This document shows positions 11,996 through 22,271 of a stretch of 64,000 bases of DNA, piece by piece (the first letter of the stretch is position 1; each line of letters begins with the position of its first letter). The translations under genes were made by a program, and so were the position numbers. Where the stretch lies: the NCBI GenBank assembly GCA_003049485.1, contig PYST01000090.1:54195-118194 (forward strand), written 5' to 3'. Source of the stretch: Ophioceras dolichostomum. Taxonomy: Eukaryota > Ascomycota > Sordariomycetes > Magnaporthales > Ophioceraceae. Below the pieces are notes generated by a model. That model was not told the origin of the DNA. It was given only the letters and a program-made list of their open reading frames with translations, and searched no databases.

Positions 11996-12146
11996 NCCTC
12001 CTCATCAAGATAAGTTCTAACCCAGCTCCGCTCTCAGGGGTAAAATCATAATGTCAGAGCTCAAGAGGCTATGGCAGTTCTACATTGGGCTACCCGTTTC
12101 GCCTCGAACATGGATGTTCCAGCGGCCTAACCTGGACGAACTATGA
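9967..12146 (+). CDS. ero1: Endoplasmic reticulum oxidoreductin ERO1
   Basis: FAD-dependent thiol oxidase of the ER lumen that re-oxidises protein disulfide isomerase. Three exons (9967-10056, 10235-11874, 12038-12146) give 612 residues. The start at 9967 gives a clean signal peptide (MRSASQLFFLSIFALWTPHA). A single-exon reading from 10022 would replace it with intron-encoded sequence; the intron has GTATGC, CTAAC and CTGCAG. Seen: the regulatory Cys loop KKCPFWDDENGMCGNVAC, the FAD-region WDFLNQT, and the active-site CVGCDKC (C-x2-C-x2-C). The last exon supplies SELKRLWQFYIGLP and ends in LDEL, resembling an ER-retrieval tail. Intron 2 contains a 79-nt C-rich run with one N. The gene converges on USB1. 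Confidence 0.93.
11920..11998. repeat. 79-nt poly-C run with one N, in ERO1 intron 2
   Basis: Run of C broken only by T at 11947 and N at 11996. It lies wholly between the donor at 11875 and the acceptor before 12038, so it does not touch coding sequence. The N inside the run suggests its length was not resolved in assembly. Confidence 0.9.
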
Positions 12147-12646
12147 ACAACTCGCGGTAGCCTCGAGGAGTATGCCCTTTTGTTTCCTGTTTCGATTTGT
12201 ACATCTATTCTGCCTCCATTTTTTCGCGAAGCATTACGCTCACCTGCCGTCGACACACTCCGAGGTAGCCGACATGGTTGGGTGGGCTCACAAACGGCGT
12301 TCGGGGAACTAAATAAAAGGGACGTGAGTGGGACGAAACATTATCACAAGATGTCCCCCGAACAAGAATCGGCTACGACATCGAATTACAGGAGTTCATG
12401 TTTTGCGTATAAGCTTCTCTTTTGAATATGTGTACGTAGCGTCAGAAAACAAATGCACACAATGCACTTCTAACACAGTCCGTGATCTCTTGCTTCGTCT
12501 TACCAAACCGGCAGTGTTTTTGCTCCTGCCTCATTACATCTCACAAATCTGCCTACCTGTACCTCGGTAGGCACCCAGGTACAGGTAGGTCGGAGATCTT
12601 TCCGTCCGACTTCTCTGACTGCCGCAAGAGTTGACGAACGACCGTG
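12147..12646. other. Convergent intergenic region ERO1 / USB1
   Basis: 500 bp expected to hold both 3' UTRs and terminators. A short inverted element made of overlapping GTAGGCAC/GTACAGG motifs sits near 12553-12590. No gene seen. Confidence 0.5.
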
Positions 12647-13843
12647 TCATTGACCGAATAAGGTCGAAGGAGGGGCCTGCTCTCTACGGCTCCCGTCTGG
12701 AAGCGCGAGACTGGTCACCACGTTCCCGATCTTGACCTTGACGCAGTGCACAGGCACTTCCATGGCGCCAATCCGATCCCAGAAGCCTGTGCCATCCCTC
12801 TCAAATATGGCCGCCGTGAGTGAGCTCAACTCCTCCGTGATCTCAGCAAGTGACCAGGCGATGGAGATGTGGAAACGGTCCAGGACTGTTGCCGCCGAAA
12901 CGGATTTGGTCTCCTCTCCTGCCCCGTCGTCGCCCGATGAGTACAGCGCCGGCTGGCCAAACTGCCGCACGACAGTGTTGCACACGGAAAGCAGGCTGGT
13001 CAGACCCGCGTTGCCGCCCTCGTTCTCCTGCACGCGGAGGACGAGGAAAGCCCGATTCGAGTCCGGCGATTTATGCCACGCCAGTACATGAGGGCGGACG
13101 GATAATCTGCAAGTTTTGTTATTCTCACCTGACACTTGAGCAAAAGAACGAAAGGGGGTGTGCGAAGGGTGTGTGCCCTTACTGGTTAACAGAGGACTGC
13201 TGACGGAAGGCGGTGCTGAGGCGCTCCAAGAAGTCGTCCTTCTCGTCCGTGGTCAGTACGAATGGGCGCGAGAGACTGATGTGCAGCGGGAGTGGAGTGG
13301 CCAGGTCACTGGTCAGGGAGGAGTGCAGCTCGGCTGAGCCGGTGCTGGCGACCTCGTTGTCCCACAGCTCTAACCGCAACTCCGAGAGGAGGGAAGTGAG
13401 CAGTTCGCATTCTTCAGCGGTTGGGAACCCTGTCAAGCAAAGCCCAGAACATTACGTCGGACGTCAGTTCTCTCGACCCACGTGGATACGGCATGTTTAC
13501 TGGTACAGTTGCACACAAGAGCAAATTGCGGGATCATGTAAAAATCGTACTTACACTCGACGTAGATGTGACTCGGCCAGTTGCCCGCAACATGCGGGAT
13601 CTGTCGAGTCCGGCCGTGGTGCAGAGCGGGGTCATCGGTGGTGGTGGCTCGCACAGTCGAGGCATAAAGGTCGTGAAATGAGGCCGGGAGGGATGGGAGC
13701 GATGATGGTTTGGCGGCAGGGGTAGAGCTGCTGTGTTGACGCGAGGTTCCCTGCGAGAGTTCTGCCTTCTCTCCAGCGCCACCACCACTTTCACCCTCCT
13801 CCTCATCAGAACCCGAGTCCGACGAGTAGTCGACCAGCGCCAT
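12647..13843 (-). CDS. usb1: U6 snRNA phosphodiesterase USB1 (2H family)
   Basis: Nuclear 3'-5' exonuclease that trims and caps the U6 snRNA tail with a phosphate. Three exons (13843-13555, 13429-13183, 13106-12647) give 331 residues in phase. The two catalytic H-x-S motifs of the 2H fold are visible: LHISLSRP in exon 2 and FHISIAW in exon 3. The N-terminus (MALVDYSSDSGSDEEE) and the WPSHIYVEW segment before the first motif are usual for the family. The tail after the second motif holds an exposed Gly/Arg-rich end. Convergent with ERO1, divergent from PAL1. Confidence 0.92.
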
Positions 13844-14938
13844 CGTCCACGTGCGGCCGTCGCATCAACAAAGCATGGTTTTCACCCGTCACGCTGCACG
13901 TGTTCTGCGACGTTGAAGAAACCGCACACTGCAACCAAGGTAAGGCGGCGCCGACCTGCAATTCGAGACATGCAGGGCCCGGTCGTCCAACTCAAACCCC
14001 TGCAGCGCCGAAGAGCTGGAGAGAGACAGGGCCGCAGGGGTGGGTCTTTGCCCTGGAAGTGCCGGGGTCGGAAGCCACGGCTGGCAGGGAAAAAGCAGAA
14101 ACAAGGGCCGTGCCGCGACTTCAGACTGACCGTGTTCAGATGTTCCTAACTTTTCCAAGATGTCATCATCGCTCACATCCACAATCTCCTCCAACTGATA
14201 ATGCAAATAGATTTGGGCTGGAGAGTTCTAAAAGTTCGGACAATTTAAGCATAGGATTCCTCCCAGGATACGATCATCAGTCCTGCCGTGGCCTTCCCAC
14301 TTTCAACGGTGCCTTTAGCAGACATGCGCTTGCTAAATAACCCCTGTCCCTGGATAAACCCTGCAGATGACGTATGCGGATACGTGGGGTCGGACGAGTC
14401 GAGGGAAGGAAGCTCGTGAACAGGAGCCCAGCCCACTCCTCACAACTCCGCGTTCGCACATCACCGAGCTCCGTCAACTGGCCCGCGCAACAACTGCTGA
14501 TGATCTGCTGCAAGCCGACAAAGCCAAGCGAGCATGACTTTCGAATTCCAACGCTCAAGCCCAACCCCGAACACTCCGCTCCGGTGCTTCTTCATATCAA
14601 CCGACCACTAAGTACGAATGCATCAGCACCCCTCTCCCCGCCCCCCGCTGCGATAATTCTCTCATCTCTCCCCCTCCTTCATTCATCGCAACCGTTCTAT
14701 TCTCCTCGGCCAGAACCCTCCAGTGCCCGTACTACGTTCTCAAGTCTAGACTCCGGAGGCCGACTTCTACAATTTCACCTGCCGCCGGAGATTCTGGAGC
14801 TTGCAGTCCCCATTTCTCGACTGGTGCGTGCTGAAGAGCTCTTACGGGAGCGTACGTTCGATAGCGCGCACTTTCTTGAACGGCAGCGGTGACGGACGGA
14901 CAGAGGCGCGTTGCGAAGAGAAAAGGACGTTCGTCAAA
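13844..14938. promoter_or_regulatory. Divergent promoter region USB1 / PAL1
   Basis: About 1.1 kb. Plus-strand ORFs (for example 14374-14892) are Ser/Pro-rich and overlap what is likely the PAL1 5' leader, which is C/T-rich from about 14570 to 14720. No separate gene supported. Confidence 0.4.
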
Positions 14939-17035
14939 ATGGCGAACTCTTCAACGAGTTCAGTGGACAAGCAATGGGTAAGTTGTGTAATTTCTCTGCT
15001 AACTCCCTGTCATCCGTTCGATGGTCGAAAGCCATTCCGGCTTCCTGTCTAGGGTTTCCTATCGCAATTTATATGGCGGGCTGCGTCCCATATTTAGTCG
15101 TCGTCGCGGGTGATGAGATTCAAGCACGTACTTCATTCATCTTATTACATTGCAGGCGCAAGTGTGCCGTTCATCAGCACCGGGGATTTGACATCCCAAG
15201 TCGCTCAAACCAAAACAGCGGGGACTATGAGATCAACAGCACTCAGACACGCCCGTGGTACCGTCCGTTGCCGTCCCCGCACAAGGTTTTGGGACGGCGT
15301 GGTCCCCCTGGTCTGGCCGACCTGAGGCCTCGACAACCGCACGGGCCGGCTTAGTAGCTGGGCTTTTTATCATCTTTCACTGTTCTTGTTATCCACATGT
15401 TGCGTCACCACCATCCCACAGAGCCTGTTGTTAGTTGGCAGCCCTCGTCGGCAGCCAGGTCAACAGTTGACCCAATGGATTTAATACCAAGACAATACGC
15501 CATATTTCCCATAAGTACTTAATATTATCGTAGTCAGAGCGTAGCTAACCAAAACCTTTCTCTTTCTCTTCCGTCTGTAATCAGGCCAAAGCGTACATCC
15601 TGGATCCATTGACTGCTCCTGAACCAAGCCAGGAGACCGGCCCTGGCAGCTCGTTCTTAAACCCTCGCCGAGCACTTTCCGTGAAGAAGGACGTTAAGAA
15701 AGAAGACAACAAGCTCAGGAAGAGCCAGTACCCAACGCCGCTGACGTCCAGCAGTCCCACACGCTCACAGTTCCACCCTTCTAACCCGTTCTCCCCCAAT
15801 TCTCACCACGGCTCTCTCTCGTCCGCGCTCTCTGCCGAGCCCGCCGATCGAACCAGCGGCAGTAGGCCCCGTGTCGGCAGAAGCAATAGCACGAATTACC
15901 CAGCCCGATCGCCGGACTTCCATCCTCATCCCGGCACCAGCAGTGGCCTAGGCCGGAGCCAATCCGTACGCCAGCCTGTTGGAGCATCGGCTTCGGCTTC
16001 GGCAGCAAGCGGCCACGGTCGTAGCAACAGCGTCACATTCGACAAGGGCAAGGGCCTCCACCGATCCGGATCACTCAACCAGCGTTATCCAGGCGACATG
16101 TCTCACAGGCCGCTGGATATGATCAAGCGCGACGCCCGCGCGGCCGACCGGGCTCCTCACCTACGCCGGAAAGGGCTCCCGGGCACTGACACCATCGACA
16201 GCCTTGACAGCACCGCCATTGGCGGTACATACCACCACTCCGGGCCCTACGACCCTACCCTTATATCGAGGAACACAAACAAGATGTACTCACCCGTCGA
16301 GGCCGTCAGGCACTCCAACATGGAGGCTCTCAAGGCAACCCCTAAGGAGTACATCCAGGACTCGCTCACAAAGCACGTCCCGCTCCAGGGCACCGCGATC
16401 ATCCCGCCTGGCGGCACCGACATGAGCGGCAACGTCATGAAATATGATGAAGGCGCTGACCTTATGCGGGAGCCAGACGCTCCCGGAGGTGCGTATAAGA
16501 GATGGGATTTCGTCGTAAGTGTTCTTTTCGTCCGATCTTTGGGAACTTTGGTATTCACTAAACTAAACCTTGCTGACTCTCTTCCCAGCCCTACCACCCC
16601 GACGACTTGAAGGGGAAGGGGGAGCCGTCATTCACCATTGAGCGGGACCTTAAGGAGAACAAGGCGAGGCAGCGGCGGCACGGCCAGTCCCACAGCACAA
16701 GCGGCGTCGCGGAGTACGAGATGCTGCCTCAGCGACAGCCGCAGCAGCAATCGCGGTCCCCCATCGCACGGAAGGCGGTGGGAGGAGGAGCCCAGGTCCG
16801 GCAGCGCAGCGTCAGCGCCGCCGGCGACTCGCGCTCGTACCCGCAAAGCCCCGGCTCTGGGCTGATGTCGCCCACGAACCTGACGTCTCCATTCCGCAAT
16901 AGCGGGGGCGAGGGGGGTGGCTTCTCCACCAACAACGACCTCAGGAGGAGCAACACCACCGGGAGGCGTATCACCGACGGGTTAAAGCGTAGGTTTGGGA
17001 GCTTGCGTCGGAAGATGGGGGGCGATGACGCCTAG
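14939..17035 (+). CDS. pal1: Pal1-family cell morphology protein
   Basis: Pal1 proteins localise to growth sites and endocytic patches and help keep cell shape. Three exons (14939-14977, 15585-16514, 16589-17035) give 471 residues. The short first exon (MANSSTSSVDKQW) splices over a 607-bp intron to AKAYILDPLTAPEPS, the usual family start. The region to about 240 is Ser/Pro-rich and disordered. The conserved Pal1 domain spans about 250-360: NMEALKATPKEYIQDSL, PLQGTAIIPPG, DLMREPDAPGGAYKRW, YHPDDLKGKGEPSF. The basic tail ends with GLKRRFGSLRRKMGG. The long first intron is open in parts, so an alternative exon there cannot be excluded. Confidence 0.9.
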
Positions 17036-20000
17036 TCTCTTGATTATGAGGCATACGCATCATTGATATGGTGGTCTTTCTCTACCCTCCTTTCTCATCA
17101 TGTTTTTTCCTATGTCTTCTTTTCGCGTTTCAGAGTATTTCAAAGTATGCCCTCTCATGAACTGCCAGGGTAATATGGATTTCCCTTGGACTGGAGTAGT
17201 GTACCTAGGAAGACAAGACGCTACTGTTGAATGGGTTCTCGTACGGGATACATAGACAGACGGACGACAGGCACGGCACGGATGGCAAGTGCCGGTAAAG
17301 AATGTATTGTTATCATGGTAACGGATAGAGACACGCACGGAATGAATGTATTTCTCCTACGGACTACAAACAAGGGCGGTTCTAGGCAAGGTAGTTACAT
17401 TGGTAGGTAGTCACGCATGGAGTTATCGCAATGTATACACAAGCAACTATTATTCTCATCTGTCACTCAGTATGCCTGGGCTCGAGCTGGCTTGGCCTCC
17501 GTCGCTAACCCCCTCCCATCGTTGCCCGGAAAGTGGGCGGGAAAGCAAACAAGTACCTAGGTAGGTGTCGGTCAGGAGGGCTTCGTAAAACGGATGCCGT
17601 TTGGAGCAGTGACCTCACGCTTGGGGTCTCCGACAGATGCTGCTGCCGAGATTGGGTGCTCGACAAGAAAAGAAAATGGCGATCCCGAGATGGCCAAGAG
17701 ATTCGCGAGTGACCACTCGAAAAAGCTAGAAATATAATCTCGGAGCCGATGGTTTCTAGAAGATCGGACGGTAGTTTTGCGGCGGGGGAATGGGCATGGT
17801 GTGGTACGGTACTACGGCACGGTACTACGGCACGGTACTACGGCACGGTACTACGGCACGGACGTATGTATGTAGACCTCGGCGGCCCAGCCTGCTGAGC
17901 CAGCGTGCCAGCGTGCCAGCGTGCCAGCCAGCCAGCCACTGTACATAGATAGATAGATCTTGCTAGGGGTTCTCTCCCTGCAGGATCATAGCGGACGGAA
18001 TCGATTCCCCGCAAGTTCGTGGGCTTTCCTTCCTTCCGGCGCAGCGTTCCAGTGTGTTGTTGCAATGCCCGGGTGGTGGTTTATGTATTTGTCAGTAACC
18101 TGGTACCGACTGACCTAGGTAGGTAGGTAGGTACCCGACGGCGTAGGTGCCTAGAGATAGGCACCTTGGGTAGCGAGGACGGCAGAGTCTAATATTAGGC
18201 ACTTCTATTTCTGGATTCTGGGTAGAGGTTTAACGTGGGGACTGGACTGGACTGGACTACTCAGTCTGTTGGATACAGGACTCACTCCTGGCTGGAGCTG
18301 CTACCTCGTTTTTCGCAGCTGCCGTCTTGCGTGTCCTGGTCAGGAATACGGCACGGCGACGAAGATCTCGGTCTCCTCTTGGGAGTGGGGCCGGGCTCCG
18401 GCTGGCCTGCGTGGCTTCGTCTCGTCTCCGTCTCGGCACAGGTAGCGGACTGGAGTGGTGGAAACACTGCCCACCCCCACCGATCCTGTTGATCATCACG
18501 GATCATGGTTCACTAAGTATGCTTACCTACTGATGCAATGTCATAAATCACTCTAGCCGAGCGTGTCGTCCCAAGTCGGTAGCGAACGATAGACTTAAAC
18601 CTGTCTTGGCTGCCAAAACAGCTCAGGCGTTTCAGCAACCCTGTAACGAAGAAGAACTGTCTGGCCGAGGGACGTGATGTAGCAGATGAGGCGGGAGGGA
18701 GCAGGCTGGTCGGTCAGCAGGGCAAGGGGGGGCTTGTTCGAGCGAGATCTACGGTGCAGGTCCAGGTTGGCGGCTTGTGAGCTAGGTTGGTAGGTAGGCA
18801 CTTGGCATTTACATGGTACTTAAAGAGTATCGAGTGCGTGACAGTCAACAGTCAACAGGCTACGAACGAACGGGTGGCTGACCCGAGACAGGACGTGTGG
18901 TGTAGTCTCTTCGACGCGAGCGTGACGGGCAGGCTGGCAGAAGGATGGCGTACCCAAGCGGTGATCCTCGATCTTCGTCTGCTCGACATTACATAGACGC
19001 CATCAGGTAGGCTTGCTGTGGCGGGATCTTGACACTAATTGCTCTGCCTACCTTAGTCTGATTAATGTTAAAACTGCCATATTAAATTGCTTGAATATCT
19101 TCCTGGTATAGCGGAGAGGGTAAACCTGTTCTGTCAACTACCTAGCTCAACTGGCCACGTGAGATAATGAGGACGGCATGAAGCGTTTGGCGAACCGGCC
19201 TCGGAAACGATTCCCAGGTTAACCAAGATGGGAGGTTTCCCAAGCGTCCAACTAAAAGCATTCCTGGTATCTCTGTAGTGATTCGGCATAAAAGCCTCCT
19301 CTACCTAGCCGGCCGGTCACTCTCGGTCATAGAGCTATCTAGCTGCTTGTGGTGAAATAGGTAGGTCGGTAGGCATGCGTTTGACAGCCAGCAGCTTGGC
19401 TGAACAATAGCTGAAAAAGCAAGAGGGCTCAGAGGATGACGTCGCGAACTAGGTCGACGGCGACTGATTCCCCGAGCCACAACCGGTGCGTTCAGCTATG
19501 CACGCCTAGGCTGTTCGAACGGTCAGCCTCGGGTGACTTAACACAGAAAAGGCATACACGATGCGAAAGGGCGAAAAAAAAGGGGGGGGCGATGACGAGG
19601 CTTGTACACTGCTAGTTGCCAGACCTTCATCAATTCGAAGCGCGGCCACTTTCCCAATCTCAAAGCAAACACGAAAGAAAGCCACATCTCGAACTCCCTA
19701 TTCGTCGTTTGCCATCGGCCACAGCCACCTTTTCATCAGAGGAGGAGAAAGAAGGAGGTTCACGTTGAGCACCAACCAGGTGGGATGTGTGTAAGTCAGT
19801 GGTGACCCTGTGAAACACCGAAGCGGGACACCTCACCTCACATCAAGACCCCACTCATCAATCCATCCTCGTTCGAACAAAACCGAACGCATGAATTTCG
19901 CCCCCCTCTCATCCCTCCCGCACTCTCCCGCATCTCCCACCGTCTCTTCCAATCGCAGAGCCGGAAGGCGCCCAATCGATTTTTGATCGAAGAGTAGTGT

Positions 20001-22271
20001 TTTGGAAGCATGACTTTACCCCGGGGAGATCCTGATGTTAGACTGCGGCGAGTGAATGGGGAGAAAGAAGGGAGGGTTATCGTCGGGCGAACAGCGAGCA
20101 GACACATGTCTGTCTGTTTGTCTGTCGGTTTTTCTGGCCTCGCGATGGGGTGGTATACTTGCCGGAAGAACAAGCTTGAATATCGGGCACCGTCACCCTT
20201 CCTTTTTCCGTCCTCTTTTTTCTTGTCTTCTCTAGAGGATGGATGTCCAATATTCAGGTGGTAGGTACTTCACGCAGTGCGGTGTTGGTGCCTGTTTATG
20301 AAAGTACCTCGCCTACGAATTATCAAACCGGCCAAGCCCTCACGCATGATTGATCCCCTACCCATCTTGATCTCCCAGGGTGAGTCCTCGCGAGTGTTTC
20401 AATGCGCACATTTCTTTTTGGGTTCTTCTCGTCCTCTCATTCCATTCTCGTCTTGTGCATATGTTTAAAAAAAAAATCACTTTTTTTTTTCTTGCTCCCT
20501 GTTCTTCCATGTTTCCCGACCACGTTTACTTGCATCGTCGGATTCCCCACCTCCTAGTCAGTCGGTGAGTTAGTTAGTGATCGCGAATGCGGCATGCCTT
20601 TGCTGGAAGCGAGCTGTCTACCCGTCCGTCGACAAAAGGAACAAAAATAGCAAGAGAGAGAAGTTCCGATCTTTCTGTGCCGTCCCGCTCGTTTGTCCAT
20701 CCCCCGCGTCGCACTCAGTAAGAGAAAGTCTCCGTCCGTCGGAGTGGGAAAAAAAACCTGGTAGAGACACTGATTGGCCAGTCGAAATCCTTCAAGATCG
20801 CACTGCATCGGCACTTGGAGCCTTCCGGTATCTCTTTGACTCTCTTTTTATTCCCCTCCCTGCCTGCCCTGAGATTCGGTGAGTGGCTGGCCCGCTGGCT
20901 GGCAGGGTCTTGGTGGCACAAATTTGGCAAGCTGGGCGGCGGCGGGTGGGCGGGATAGCCGTTGTTGATGACGATGACAGATATTGAGCAACGACCTTCT
21001 GTATGTGCCGTGCGTCAACGTAGCGCTGGGCGGTTGGAAGCCCAAGTCTCCGCTGCAGGAAAGCTGCACGAAAGCTGCAAGATCCACTGCAACTGGGCTG
21101 CAAGTTATCAATTGTCGGCACTAAATATGGCCTGAAACTAACGCACGCATCTAATCGGTGCGGGGAAGTTGGGCGATGGATGGATGGATCGTACTGGAAG
21201 GAATAGCCAAACTCTCTGAGAGATCACATCCATCAGACCGCCAACACGCAGCCGGACGGACGGCCTTATTCTGTCGACATAGGGGAGAGATAGAAAGTAA
21301 AGACAGGCGGCCGTCCGTGATTCTGTCTGTCAAGCATGTCGACACACATCCTGGAGGCCGTCAACGTCGCATCTTGACCATTTCTGGCTTCTTGCATGCG
21401 TCCCGTCCGTCCGCGCATGTCCGCGTGGGGAGCTGTATTCTAGGTTAATTAGTCCATGATTAAATTTAGAGACGAACTATCAAGGAAGGTGTCCGGTGTA
21501 TTGACGCTTTGCTATCTTAACGATCGTAATTTTCGGTTGAGGGACCGAAGGGGAGAAAGAGGGGACTATCTGGACTGAGGACACAAGGAGCGAGCCTGGA
21601 GGTTCTGAGGCAGGAGGAGGGTTCTCGGCAACCCGTGGTTCCAGAGAAGAGGCAATCCTGGTTCTTGCACGAAAAGGGGGCAAGGATGTGCAGGGGGGTT
21701 GGCTGATCATGTACAGAATGTTCAGCATGCGAAAGGCGGGGCACATAAGTCCCATCGCCGTGAGCAGGCCGGGCGGACATGTTAAAGAGGCGTTCGACCG
21801 ATCATTGTGAATGGTGCGGGCTGCCATGATCCTCTCAGGGGTGTTTAGTGTTGACCGTTGCCCGACCGGGGGACCCAATGAACCAAGCTGGGGTTTCGAG
21901 ACATGTCGAACCAACCCAGCCCGGCACTCGTCAGACGCACACACTCAGCACACACATATATGTGCTCAGCTCCGGCACCCCCCTGCCCTGCCCTCCCCTC
22001 CCTTCTCTTGATGAGTTGTCACGGCCTCCGCCACAACCACCACTTCGTGTCCGCTCGTCAGCTTTCGGACAAGTTCAGCCGTTTTCTCCTTTCCCTCACC
22101 GCATTGCCGTGTGGTGCTGGAGGAGGGAAGTTCTATGGACTAGTTCTCCTATCAACTTGCAACCTTGAACCTGCCCACCACCTCCTAGTCGCCTAATACC
22201 TACCTTATGTCTCGAAGGTTGTTATGCCTCGCGACAGCACCTGAAGCAGCAAGGCTTCGCCCTCGCCCGGT
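17036..22271. other. 5.2 kb gene-poor region
   Basis: I find no convincing gene on either strand between PAL1 and the DUF6536 gene. ORFs are under 160 codons, lack splice partners and read as low-complexity. Short tandem repeats cluster at 17.8-18.3 kb (separate entry), and many AGGT/ACCT and CCGT/GGAC tetramers recur through 18.8-21.4 kb. The last 400 bp, C/T-rich, is probably the leader of the DUF6536 gene. A non-coding RNA gene could be hidden here but nothing in the sequence shows it. Confidence 0.45.
17807..18258. repeat. Cluster of short tandem repeats
   Basis: Four perfect copies of a 13-mer (CGGTACTACGGCA) at 17807-17858; an 8-mer GCCAGCGT repeated three times and then decaying to GCCA units at 17899-17937; GATA units at about 17946-17959; AGGT units at about 18115-18133; and GGACT four times at 18239-18258. 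Five different units within 450 bp is a marked local enrichment. Confidence 0.85.
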
